Source: Blastocatellia bacterium UBA7656 (GTDB lineage Bacteria > Acidobacteriota > Blastocatellia > UBA7656). From it: 64,000 nt of DNA. Positions 49,216 to 56,994 of the stretch are shown piece after piece. Location of the stretch: the NCBI GenBank assembly GCA_002483445.1, contig DLHY01000109.1:1-64000 (forward strand), written 5' to 3'. The notes beneath the pieces are model-generated. The model saw only the letters and a list, made by a program, of their open reading frames with translations. It was not told the origin of the DNA and did no database searches. A program made the translations under genes and the position numbers. Position 1 is the first letter of the stretch, and each line of letters opens with the position of its first letter.

Positions 49216-52029
49216 ATGGCTATAAACAAAATCACCATTCGCGGGGCGAGGCAGCATAACCTCAAGGATGTCTCTCTGGAAATTCCACGTAACTCTCTGG
49301 TCGTCGTTACGGGACTGTCAGGCTCAGGCAAATCATCTCTCGCATTCGATACCATCTACGCCGAAGGTCAGCGCCGCTATGTTGAATCGCTTTCGGCCTA
49401 CGCCCGTCAGTTCCTCGATCAACTGGAAAAGCCCGACGTCGATGCTATCGAAGGACTCTCGCCCGCAATCTCCATCGAACAGAAGACCACGACTCGCAGC
49501 CCGCGCTCTACGGTCGGAACGGTGACTGAAATTTATGACTACCTCAGATTGCTTTTCTCTTCGATAGGCGTGCCGCATTGTCACAAATGCTCCCGGCCCA
49601 TCTCGCGGCAATCGATAGACCAGATCGTTCAGCAACTATCGACGCTCACGGAAGGCGAGCGCGTGATGATACTCGCTCCCCTTGTGCGCGGGCGCAAAGG
49701 CGAATTCAAAAAAGAGATCGAAAAGCTCTCGCGCTCAGGCTTCACGCGGGCGCGAATCGACGGCGAGATTCGTCAACTCGATGAAGAAATACGTCTCGAC
49801 AAACGGCGCAATCACACTATCGAAGTCGTCGTCGACCGACTGCTCATCAAGCAGGGCGTTCAGAAACGACTCGATGAATCCGTCCATCTGGCTGCCAAGC
49901 TCACCGACGGGCTTGTGCTTGTATCGATCATCGATGGCGAGGAGCGACTCTATTCGGAAAAGATGGCCTGCCCCGACTGCGGCATCTCGGTTCCTCAACT
50001 TGAGCCGCGCTCTTTTTCATTCAACAGCCTCTACGGCGCGTGTCCTTCGTGTCACGGCCTCGGCACGCGAGATGAAATCGACCCTGCGCGCATAGTTCCC
50101 GATCCATCGCTTCCCATAGATCAGCAGGACACTTTCCCCGCAGACAGCGCGCTCAACAACTATCTGCGCGATGTGATGAAATCTCTCGCCGAGCAATCAG
50201 GCATCACGACCGACAGCCCCTTCGCATCTCTTACTCAAAAAGCGCAGGACGCATTTTTTCACGGGTCGAAAGAACGGCTCATGCTCAGGTATGGAGCCTA
50301 CGAGTACAAAGCTGAATGGAAGGGAGCCATCGCTTACCTGAAAGACCGCGCCCTTTCGTCGAAGAATGAAAGCGCGATTTCTGCATTCGAAGCTTTGATC
50401 TCGCAGGTCACCTGCCCTGAGTGCGCAGGACGCAGGCTTCAGGCGGCATCGCTTGCAGTTCGAGTCGCGGGCAGCACTATTGCCGAATACACTGCCCTGC
50501 CGATCTCTGAGGCTGTGGGCGCATTCGAGCGGATCGAACTCGACCGCCGCGAGGAAAAAATAGCCGGACTCATACTGCGCGAGATTCGCGACCGGCTGGG
50601 GTTTCTCGAAACTGTAGGCTTGGGTTACATCACGCTTGATCGCGCATCGTCGACGCTTTCAGGCGGCGAGGGCCAGCGCATCAGGCTCGCCACGCAAATA
50701 GGCTCGCAACTTCGCGGCGTGCTTTATGTGCTGGATGAACCTTCCATCGGCCTTCATCCGCGAGACAATCTCCAGTTGCTCGAAACGCTCGAACACCTGC
50801 GCGATCTGGGAAATACTGTGCTTGTCGTAGAGCATGACGAAGAGACTATTCGACGCGCCGATCATGTCATCGATCTCGGCCCCGGCGCGGGCGCGCATGG
50901 CGGATACCTCGTCGCTCAAGGCACGCCCGGTCAGATAGCCGCTTCAAAGGAATCGCTCACGGGCCGTTACATCGCGGGTGAGCTAAAGATAGAAATCCCC
51001 GCGACGCGACGCGCGCCCAACGGCAAGGCGGTCACGGTGCGCGGCGCGAGAGCCAACAACCTGAAAAATATCGATGCCATTTTCCCGCTCGGCATGTTCA
51101 TCGTCGTCACGGGCGTGTCGGGGTCGGGCAAATCGACTCTCGTCGAAGACATTCTCTATCGCAGCCTTGCGCGCAAGCTATATCGCAGCCTCGACGAGCC
51201 GGGCGAGCATCGCGCCGTAGAAGGGCTGGAACACGTCGATAAAGTCATCGAGATAGATCAATCGCCCATCGGTCGCACGCCGCGCTCTAATCCTGCAACG
51301 TACACGGGCGTGTTCACTCCGATCCGCGAGCTTTACGCGATGCTGCCTGAATCGCGCGAGCGCGGCTACAAGCCCGGGCGTTTTTCATTCAACGTCAAGG
51401 GAGGTCGCTGTGAAGCGTGTCAGGGCGACGGGATGAAGCGCATCGAGATGAATTTCCTGCCCGACGTGTATGTGCTGTGCGATGTATGCCGCGGCGCTCG
51501 CTATAATCGCGAAACTCTTGCCGTCCGTTACAAATCGAAATCCATCGCCGAGCTTCTGGACACGACCGTTGAAGAATCTCTTGAGTTGTTGGAAAACATC
51601 CCGCAGATCAAAACGAAGGTTCAGACCTTGATCGATGTCGGGCTGGGTTATATCAAACTCGGGCAATCGGCGACTACGCTTTCAGGGGGCGAGGCGCAGC
51701 GGATCAAACTGGCGAAAGAATTATCGAAGCGCGCGACGGGGCGCACCCTCTACATTCTCGACGAGCCTACGACGGGCCTGCACTTCGAGGACGTGCGCAA
51801 GCTTCTTGACGTGCTGCATCAACTCGTATCGCTTGGAAACACAGTGATCGTAGTCGAGCATAATCTCGACGTGATAAAGAGCGCGGACTGGATAATCGAT
51901 CTCGGCCCTGAAGGTGGCGAAGACGGAGGAAGGGTCGTAGCTGAAGGCACGCCTGAAGAAGTGGCGCGATGCCGTCGGTCTTACACGGGTCAGGCTCTCC
52001 GCCCGCTCGTCAACGGACATCGCAAATAG
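49216..52029 (+). CDS. uvrA: Excinuclease ABC subunit A
   Basis: A 937-residue DNA-damage-recognition ATPase of nucleotide excision repair, acting with UvrB on DNA. Two ABC modules are present: Walker A GLSGSGKSS at 33-41 and GVSGSGKSTLVED in the second half. Signature motifs LSGGEGQRIRLATQIGS and LSGGEAQRIKLAKELSKR and the Walker B blocks YVLDEPSIGLHP and YILDEPTTGLHF are also visible. Zinc fingers are visible as CPDCGIS...CPSCHG and CEACQGDG...CDVC. Length and order are normal. A promoter lies upstream; no LexA box is evident. Confidence 0.98.
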   Translation: MAINKITIRGARQHNLKDVSLEIPRNSLVVVTGLSGSGKSSLAFDTIYAEGQRRYVESLSAYARQFLDQLEKPDVDAIEGLSPAISIEQKTTTRSPRSTVGTVTEIYDYLRLLFSSIGVPHCHKCSRPISRQSIDQIVQQLSTLTEGERVMILAPLVRGRKGEFKKEIEKLSRSGFTRARIDGEIRQLDEEIRLDKRRNHTIEVVVDRLLIKQGVQKRLDESVHLAAKLTDGLVLVSIIDGEERLYSEKMACPDCGISVPQLEPRSFSFNSLYGACPSCHGLGTRDEIDPARIVPDPSLPIDQQDTFPADSALNNYLRDVMKSLAEQSGITTDSPFASLTQKAQDAFFHGSKERLMLRYGAYEYKAEWKGAIAYLKDRALSSKNESAISAFEALISQVTCPECAGRRLQAASLAVRVAGSTIAEYTALPISEAVGAFERIELDRREEKIAGLILREIRDRLGFLETVGLGYITLDRASSTLSGGEGQRIRLATQIGSQLRGVLYVLDEPSIGLHPRDNLQLLETLEHLRDLGNTVLVVEHDEETIRRADHVIDLGPGAGAHGGYLVAQGTPGQIAASKESLTGRYIAGELKIEIPATRRAPNGKAVTVRGARANNLKNIDAIFPLGMFIVVTGVSGSGKSTLVEDILYRSLARKLYRSLDEPGEHRAVEGLEHVDKVIEIDQSPIGRTPRSNPATYTGVFTPIRELYAMLPESRERGYKPGRFSFNVKGGRCEACQGDGMKRIEMNFLPDVYVLCDVCRGARYNRETLAVRYKSKSIAELLDTTVEESLELLENIPQIKTKVQTLIDVGLGYIKLGQSATTLSGGEAQRIKLAKELSKRATGRTLYILDEPTTGLHFEDVRKLLDVLHQLVSLGNTVIVVEHNLDVIKSADWIIDLGPEGGEDGGRVVAEGTPEEVARCRRSYTGQALRPLVNGHRK

Positions 52030-52041
52030 AGCGAATGCTGA

Positions 52042-52060
52042 TATAATCGAATTCGATTAT
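52042..52060 (+). promoter_or_regulatory. TATAAT box within an 18-bp perfect palindrome, probable autoregulatory operator
   Basis: ATAATCGAATTCGATTAT (52043-52060) is its own reverse complement. It contains most of a TATAAT (52042-52047) and overlaps the A and T of the start codon at 52059. Transcription from this -10 box would start within about 6 bp of the ATG, giving a leaderless or nearly leaderless message. A dimeric regulator bound here would block both transcription and translation, as in autoregulated antitoxins. Confidence 0.65.
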
Positions 52061-52292
52061 GCAAACCTTTGATCGAATAACCGTCAATCCAGCGCGCATG
52101 AACGGCCAGCCCTGCATTCGCGATCTGCGGCTAACGGTCAAACGAGTGGTCGAGGCCGTATCGATTTACCCCGACCGGCAGGAATTGAAGCGCGAATATC
52201 CGGAGCTTGAAGATGAAGACATCAGACAGGCTCTCGCTTACGCGGCTGCCGTGCTGGAAGATAAAGCGATTGAATTGCCCGCTGTTCTGTGA
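52059..52292 (+). CDS. DUF433 antitoxin-like protein
   Basis: 77 residues, a full-length short DUF433 protein (FDRITVNPARMNGQPCIRDL, VKRVVEAVSIYPDRQELKRE, YPELEDEDIRQALAYAAAVL). DUF433 proteins are antitoxins with a helix-turn-helix-like fold, normally paired with a PIN-like (DUF5615) toxin. No toxin gene follows: the next gene is on the other strand. It has no Shine-Dalgarno and sits under a palindrome/-10 box (52042-52060), suggesting a leaderless, self-repressed gene. Confidence 0.85.
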   Translation: MQTFDRITVNPARMNGQPCIRDLRLTVKRVVEAVSIYPDRQELKREYPELEDEDIRQALAYAAAVLEDKAIELPAVL

Positions 52293-52338
52293 GATTTTGG
52301 CTGCTCACTGCACACCTGTACACAACCCGCGATAACCT

Positions 52339-53052
52339 TCAACTACAGGCCCAGCCGAAGGCGAGTTGATCTTTGTGAGTTCTGCATTGAGTGATGTGGC
52401 CGCAGCCCACATCACCGAACATATAAGGAAGATTGTCTTCCGAATCGATTTGAAAAACGAGCCTCATCCTCTCGCCGCAAGTCGGGCAGTCAGGATACTC
52501 GACACCCTGAACCCAATGCGGCCAGCCGCCAAGCTTGTCGCCCGCTCGCGGAAACTCCTGCTCGCTCCACTCGTCGCTTTCTTCTTCGGTCAACTCAACG
52601 CCCTGCTCTTCGATCTCCTCATAATTCGGATAATCGTCGACTTCCTTCCACCCCGTGATGAGCTTAGGAGGGAAGCGACCTTCTATTTCAGGAATCTCGA
52701 TCCTGCCCGCGTTGCCCGTGAGTTGAATGATTCTCAAAAGCGCGCTTTTAGCAAACGGGAAGTAAGCCTCGCATTGATCTTCGCACAACGGGTTGGCACT
52801 GGTGCAATAAAACATTTGAAGAATGCCTTTCCCAAATTCTCCACGCGCAGGATCGGGCAGTTTATCAAGGTTGAGTTGAAGAAAAAGCTGCATCGGCTTG
52901 CCGCAGTTCGGGCAAGCAGGCCACGTCTGTCCCTCTGCAAGAAAAGGCGTGCCTGAAAACTTTGACGCAGCCGGTTCTCCGTCGCCCTCTTCCACTATCG
53001 GAATCCATGCCTTTCGCGCGAGCGGCTGAATGTTTGAAGGAATATCTTTCAT
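52339..53052 (-). CDS. DUF1963-like protein
   Basis: 237 residues from ATG 53052 (GAGGAG upstream; the frame extends 41 codons further but without such a site, and through a hairpin repeat). The blocks SKFSGTPFLAEGQTWPACPN, PMQLFLQLNLDKLP and the later WVQGVEYPDCPTC...MRLVFQIDSEDNLPYMFGD match the YwqG/DUF1963 type. Two CxxC pairs (CPNCGKP; CPTCGER) may bind zinc. A strongly acidic loop (EEIEEQGVELTEEESDEWSE) lies in the middle. Function unknown; some DUF1963 proteins lie in toxin-immunity loci. Confidence 0.75.
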   Translation of the reverse strand: MKDIPSNIQPLARKAWIPIVEEGDGEPAASKFSGTPFLAEGQTWPACPNCGKPMQLFLQLNLDKLPDPARGEFGKGILQMFYCTSANPLCEDQCEAYFPFAKSALLRIIQLTGNAGRIEIPEIEGRFPPKLITGWKEVDDYPNYEEIEEQGVELTEEESDEWSEQEFPRAGDKLGGWPHWVQGVEYPDCPTCGERMRLVFQIDSEDNLPYMFGDVGCGHITQCRTHKDQLAFGWACS

Positions 53053-53072
53053 GTCTATTCTCCTCTTCCGAG

Positions 53073-53099
53073 GTAGCGCAAGCTGGCAGCTTGCGCTAC
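53073..53099. repeat. GCTGGCAGC-core perfect hairpin
   Basis: GTAGCGCAAGCTG, one central base, then its exact complement: 27 bp in all. It lies in the leader of the DUF1963-like gene, 20 bp before its start codon, and is one of several hairpins built on the GCTGGCAGC core in this window. Confidence 0.75.
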
Positions 53100-53159
53100 A
53101 GGGTTGCTGAAATTTCGCAGCGTTCGAGTTTATCGCCGCGCCCGGCGATAAGCAAAGCG

Positions 53160-53189
53160 TTGCCTGTGTCTGCAATGCGCAGATATACT
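53160..53189 (+). promoter_or_regulatory. Probable promoter of gmhA
   Basis: TTGCCT (53160-53165), an 18-bp spacer and TATACT (53184-53189). The -10 box is 11 bp before the ATG at 53201, so the message would have almost no leader. Confidence 0.5.
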
Positions 53190-53200
53190 AACCCGCGACG

Positions 53201-53782
53201 ATGAAAGAACGCATTCAACAGATCGCAAAAGACAGTCTGGAAACAAAGAAAAAGTTTTTCGACTCTCACTCGGACGAAGTAGCCCGCGCGGCAGAGTTGA
53301 TTCTCGATTCTATTCGCAAGGGCGGAAAAGTTCTCCTCTTCGGCAACGGAGGCTCGGCGGCTGATGCTCAACATATCGCAGCAGAACTGGTCAATCGCCT
53401 CAACTATGACCGCCCGCCTATCGCGGCCATCGCGCTCACGACTGATAGCTCGATTCTGACTTCCGTCGGAAACGATTCGTCATTCGAAGAACTCTTTGAA
53501 AGGCAGTTGCGCGCTCTGGGGCGGGCGGGCGATGTGGCCATAGCGATTTCGACGAGCGGCAACTCGCCAAACGCGCTTGCGGCAGTTCGGGCCGCGCGTG
53601 AGATGGGAATAAAAACCGTCGCGCTCACGGGCCGTGACGGCGGAAAGATCGCACCCCTGGTCGATGTCGCGTTGACGGTCGAGGCCGCTTCGACGCAGCG
53701 CATTCAGGAGACGCACATAACCATAGGCCATATACTGTGCGAACTGATCGAAGAAGAACTTTATCCCAAAAACGGAAAATGA
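53201..53782 (+). CDS. gmhA: Phosphoheptose isomerase
   Basis: 193 residues, one SIS domain. GmhA converts sedoheptulose 7-phosphate to D-glycero-D-manno-heptose 7-phosphate for lipopolysaccharide core heptose. Family signatures are LLFGNGGSAADAQHIAAELV (phosphosugar loop), STSGNSPNALAAV, the Glu and His of AASTQRIQETHITIGHILCE, and a helical N-terminus. Length is normal. It is followed 1 bp after its stop by a deoxyhypusine-synthase-like gene, so the two are cotranscribed. A promoter lies directly upstream. Confidence 0.95.
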   Translation: MKERIQQIAKDSLETKKKFFDSHSDEVARAAELILDSIRKGGKVLLFGNGGSAADAQHIAAELVNRLNYDRPPIAAIALTTDSSILTSVGNDSSFEELFERQLRALGRAGDVAIAISTSGNSPNALAAVRAAREMGIKTVALTGRDGGKIAPLVDVALTVEAASTQRIQETHITIGHILCELIEEELYPKNGK

Positions 53783-53783
53783 A

Positions 53784-54731
53784 ATGTCGCGTTACCGTTT
53801 CTCTCCTCTCGATATTTCGGGCCTTGCAACCTATCCGCTGGCCTCGCGAGAAAGCAAAGTGACGGCGGATGATTTCGCGCGCCCCGCGGCAAAGGATTCA
53901 TCGCTCAAAGAGTTTCTCGACTCGCTGCCCGATATACTTGCCGCCCGCGACCTGCGCGCGCTCGCCGCGTTGATTCGCGAAGCGCGCAGGTTGAATCGAG
54001 CGATCATCATTGGATTGGGCGGACACGTTATTAAAACCGGCTTGAGTCCCGTGCTGATCGATCTTATGAAAAGAGGATTTGTGACTGCGTTTGCGATGAA
54101 CGGCTCGGCGATGATTCACGATTTCGAAATCGCGATGGTCGGCGCGACCTCTGAAGATGTTGACGCAACTTTAGGATCAGGCAGCTTCGGAATGGCTGAA
54201 GAGACGGGCCGCATAATCAACGAAGCCATCAATGCGGGCGCAAGCGAGCAACTAGGAATGGGCGAATCAATCGGGCGGCGTCTTTTTGAAATGCAGACGG
54301 CGCACAAAGAAAAATCGATTCTCCATTCAGCTTATGAAGCGCAGGTGCCTGTGACGGTTCACGTCGCGATAGGAACCGACATCATTCACATTCATCGATG
54401 TGCGGATGGCGCGGCTACGGGACAGACCTCGCTTCAGGATTTCCGACTGCTTTGTTCTATCGTGAGCGAACTCGACAGGGGCGGAGTTTATCTCAATCTC
54501 GGCTCTGCGGTGTTGCTGCCGGAAGTTTTTTTGAAGACGGTGACGGTAGTGAGAAATCTCGGCCACGCGCTTGCGGATTTCGCGACGGCGAATTTCGATT
54601 TCATCCAGCACTATCGCCCCGTGACGAACGTCGTTCGTCGGCCTGTTGCGGGAAGCGGGCGGGGATTTTCCATCACCGGCCATCACGAAATCATGATCCC
54701 GATGCTTGCGGCTTTGATTCTCAGCGAATAA
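53784..54731 (+). CDS. Deoxyhypusine-synthase-like protein, heptose-operon associated
   Basis: 315 residues. The blocks RAIIIGLGGHVIKTGLSPVL, FVTAFAMNGSAMIHDFEIAM and the closing HHEIMIPMLAALILSE fit bacterial deoxyhypusine-synthase-like proteins, which are often found beside gmhA/hldE-type genes. The NAD-like Gly-rich segment is present, but I cannot confirm the catalytic Lys of true deoxyhypusine synthase. It begins 1 bp after gmhA and is probably in the heptose or cell-envelope pathway. The last ~135 bp are duplicated, slightly diverged, at 55482-55622, on the far side of a toxin-antitoxin module. Confidence 0.7.
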   Translation: MSRYRFSPLDISGLATYPLASRESKVTADDFARPAAKDSSLKEFLDSLPDILAARDLRALAALIREARRLNRAIIIGLGGHVIKTGLSPVLIDLMKRGFVTAFAMNGSAMIHDFEIAMVGATSEDVDATLGSGSFGMAEETGRIINEAINAGASEQLGMGESIGRRLFEMQTAHKEKSILHSAYEAQVPVTVHVAIGTDIIHIHRCADGAATGQTSLQDFRLLCSIVSELDRGGVYLNLGSAVLLPEVFLKTVTVVRNLGHALADFATANFDFIQHYRPVTNVVRRPVAGSGRGFSITGHHEIMIPMLAALILSE

Positions 54732-54745
54732 AAATGACGTAAACG

Positions 54746-55159
54746 CTAATCTGAGATGGGCCAGTTGACGATGTTTATTTGATTCTCGCGAACACCGTAG
54801 TACTTTATTCGACGATGATCGGCCAGAATGACTTTGCCCATGCGCGCGTTTCTGGTTTTGAATTCAGCCAATCTGAACAGAAGGCGAAGCCAATGGGGGA
54901 GTTCATTGACGGATTCGACAGTGAGCTTCAAGCACACGATACAATAAGCCGGGTTCGCCGGGACTCGACGCCAGAAGTCTATATGATTGATGGTGATGAA
55001 TGTTGGCTGTTTGACTCTTTGCAGCAATGAGGGAACAGCTTCATCTTTGATGACAGTTCCCGGACGCAGATCGTTTATGAAAATCACTGTTCCACGATAC
55101 CAGCGCGAGATAGCTTCTTTCAGTTCCAGTCCTTTCAAATGTTCGTCAAGGACTATCAT
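54746..55159 (-). CDS. PIN-like toxin (DUF5615 type)
   Basis: 137 residues starting MIVLDEHLKGLELKEAI, with the acidic D5/E6 pair, ND in VIFINDLRPG and THINHIDF-like block (TFITINHIDFWRR) expected of the DUF5615/Mut7-C PIN-like nuclease fold. It is the second gene of a toxin-antitoxin pair: its ATG overlaps the stop of the DUF433 gene by 4 bp (ATGA). It is probably an RNase whose activity is blocked by its partner. The module is inserted between two copies of the 3' end of the deoxyhypusine-synthase-like gene. Confidence 0.8.
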   Translation of the reverse strand: MIVLDEHLKGLELKEAISRWYRGTVIFINDLRPGTVIKDEAVPSLLQRVKQPTFITINHIDFWRRVPANPAYCIVCLKLTVESVNELPHWLRLLFRLAEFKTRNARMGKVILADHRRIKYYGVRENQINIVNWPISD

Positions 55160-55476
55160 GCATGTTTGGCCAGCTTTTCTCCGTCGCGATCAAACAGGCG
55201 CGCAGCAAGTTCAAGAGCCTCCTGAACGGCTTCGACCGGAATTTCATATCCGCGCGCTACCTGTTTGATGGAGCGACCGGATGCAAGCAGATTCAATGCG
55301 TGTCGAACATCGATGCGAGTGTATTTGAATGTGGGCCGCCCTCCGCAGATTCCCGGCGCGGAAACTATGTGCTGACCAATCGGATAATATTCGTAAGGCT
55401 CTCCGCCGATGATTTCTCGCGATAGTTTTCTCGATGCGTTTCTCACTGCCTTCACACCTCGCAGCCATCTTATCAA
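55156..55476 (-). CDS. DUF433 antitoxin of the PIN/DUF433 module
   Basis: About 106 residues, with DUF433 core ICGGRPTFKYTRIDVRHALN, LLASGRSIKQVARGYEIPVE and AVQEALELAARLF. The start is unclear: the frame opens with TTG 55476 only 6 bp from the edge of the duplicated gene end (55482), and GTG codons inside (near VRNASRKLS) are alternatives. It overlaps the toxin gene by ATGA, as expected for coupled translation. The native promoter may have been altered by the insertion. Confidence 0.78.
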   Translation of the reverse strand: MIRWLRGVKAVRNASRKLSREIIGGEPYEYYPIGQHIVSAPGICGGRPTFKYTRIDVRHALNLLASGRSIKQVARGYEIPVEAVQEALELAARLFDRDGEKLAKHA

Positions 55477-55481
55477 CCGGC

Positions 55482-55622
55482 TTCGATTTCATCCAGCACT
55501 ATCGCCCCGTGACGAACGTAGTGCGGCGGCCAGTTGAGGGAAGCGGTCGCGGATTTTCCATAACGGGCCATCACGAAATCATGATCCCGATGCTTGTGGC
55601 TTTGATTCTCGCCGAAGATTGA
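55482..55622 (+). pseudogene. Duplicated 3' end of the deoxyhypusine-synthase-like gene
   Basis: About 140 bp encode the C-terminal 45 residues of the gene ending at 54731 (FDFIQHYRPVTNVVRRPVEG ... ALILAED). About a dozen base changes separate the copies, clustered after an identical first ~50 bp and mostly silent (protein changes A to E, A to V, S to A). There is no start codon or ribosome binding site of its own. The silent changes suggest the copy came from a related genome and did not arise here by simple duplication. Confidence 0.85.
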
Positions 55623-55653
55623 AAAGGGATAAATCAGTCTGAATCGATAGCAG

Positions 55654-55703
55654 TGACGCCCGGATGAGGCTTTGGGAATTCGAAGGACGCCATCCGGGCG
55701 TCA
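55654..55703 (-). terminator. Hairpin, possible terminator of the small exported protein gene
   Basis: Stem TGACGCCCGGATG (55654-55666) and CATCCGGGCGTCA (55691-55703), perfect over 13 bp with a 24-nt loop, just beyond the stop codon of the gene on the minus strand. No strong T-tract. Confidence 0.5.
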
Positions 55704-55719
55704 TTAGTCGTATCATCGA

Positions 55720-55929
55720 CTACTTGCGTCCTCCAATGCAGGCTAGATACTCGAAGAGGCATTCCTGGGGATCACGCCCGCTCGTCAGGCAGGAATGATA
55801 TTCGTCAAGGCAGAAGTCTGTCGCCTTGGAATCCTGAGCTTTTGCGGCTGGAGAGAGTATGCCCGGCAGAGTGAGCAGCATAAATGCTCCCGCCAGAAAG
55901 ATCATGCGTAGAAACATCTTTCTTTTCAT
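55720..55929 (-). CDS. Small exported four-cysteine protein
   Basis: 69 residues from ATG 55929 (GGAGG 5 bases upstream; the open frame extends 12 codons more without such a site). Signal peptide MFLRMIFLAGAFMLLTLPGI with cleavage expected near AAKAQD. The mature ~40 residues have four cysteines in the pattern FCLDEYHSCLTSGRDPQECLFEYLACIG, that is C-x6-C-x9-C-x6-C, suggesting a helical hairpin held by two disulfides. Not recognised. It is followed by a hairpin that may end transcription. Confidence 0.65.
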   Translation of the reverse strand: MKRKMFLRMIFLAGAFMLLTLPGILSPAAKAQDSKATDFCLDEYHSCLTSGRDPQECLFEYLACIGGRK

Positions 55930-56065
55930 TTTATCCTCCATAAGGATATAGCTACTGGCCTGCATCCAACAAAACAGGCCATCAAAAACTCGCAGGGGCA
56001 GAGGAAAGTATTCGTCTTTCAGCCACGACCCGAAAGCGTCGGCAACCTCGATTGCTCGTCGTCGG

Positions 56066-56971
56066 CTAGAGGGGTCTTTGATTCTCTTTGCCGGCTATGC
56101 GATACACGTTAGGGAAAATGCTCCGGATACTCGCTTTCGCGGGGCTGAGGTTTTCTGCCTGCCCCACGAAAAAGTACCCCGAAGAGGAGAGGTGACCGAG
56201 CAACCGGGCGATCACTCTCGACCTGGAAGCTTCATCGAAATATATGAGCACGTTTCGGCATAAGATCATATCGAACCGTCCCGGCACGCTGTATGTCTCG
56301 TCGTTGAGATTTACACGTAGCCAGCGAATCACGTCGCGCAGATCGCGCGAGGCCATCATCTTTCCCTCCTGGCTGCGCCTGCCGCGGAGCATGAATGTCT
56401 TCAGATACTCCGGCGGAATCTCGTCGGCTTTTTCAATGCCCCAGGTAGCCGCTCGCGCCTCATCGAGCGCGCGAGTCGAGATGTCTGTCGCCAGCACCTC
56501 GATCTCCCATCCCGCTGATGGCTGAAGATGATGCAACAATGTCATGGCTATCGAATAAGGCTCTTCCCCCGTCGAGCAGGCGGCGCTCCATACCCTGACG
56601 CGGCGCGGCCTGCGCCCGACTTCCGACTGAGACACCCATTCGGGGATGATATGCCGTTTGATGAAGTCGAACTGTTGAGGCTCGCGAAAAAAACGAGTCT
56701 CGTTCGTGCAGATACTATCGATGAGGCGGATTCGCTCTTCCTCATCATTTGGGGCGACCACGCGCCGGTAATAAGCTCCGAAAGATTCGAGTCGCAACTC
56801 CCTGAGTCGCCGCGCAAGCCGCGCCACCAGCAAAGTCTTCTTCGCATCGGACAGGTATATTCCGGTCTCGCGATGAATCAACGCCTGGAACAGGCGGAAT
56901 TCCTGGTCTGTGATGGCAGGCACAGCGCTCGGACGGGGATAAAAGAATGAATTCAATGCGAAGTCGCTCAT
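56066..56971 (-). CDS. cheR: Chemotaxis protein methyltransferase CheR
   Basis: 301 residues. The N-terminal helical domain (FRLFQALIHRETGIYLSDAK) and the SAM-binding methyltransferase domain (VWSAACSTGEEPYSIAM; IEVLATDISTRALDEAR; MILCRNVLIYFDE) are typical of CheR, which methylates receptor glutamates. It is the last gene of the minus-strand chemosensory operon, 23 bp after cheW. No CheB is seen in this window. The MCP encoded nearby lacks an evident CheR-docking pentapeptide. Confidence 0.93.
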   Translation of the reverse strand: MSDFALNSFFYPRPSAVPAITDQEFRLFQALIHRETGIYLSDAKKTLLVARLARRLRELRLESFGAYYRRVVAPNDEEERIRLIDSICTNETRFFREPQQFDFIKRHIIPEWVSQSEVGRRPRRVRVWSAACSTGEEPYSIAMTLLHHLQPSAGWEIEVLATDISTRALDEARAATWGIEKADEIPPEYLKTFMLRGRRSQEGKMMASRDLRDVIRWLRVNLNDETYSVPGRFDMILCRNVLIYFDEASRSRVIARLLGHLSSSGYFFVGQAENLSPAKASIRSIFPNVYRIAGKENQRPL

Positions 56972-56994
56972 GTTTTACAGTATTCCTTTGCCGG

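Noticed and set aside
51000..52030. LexA/SOS box near uvrA
   Set aside because: No convincing palindromic LexA-type site near the start at 49216 or elsewhere around the gene.
52292..52339. A toxin partner for the DUF433 gene at 52059
   Set aside because: Only 46 bp separate it from the end of the opposite-strand DUF1963-like gene, which does not resemble a PIN toxin.
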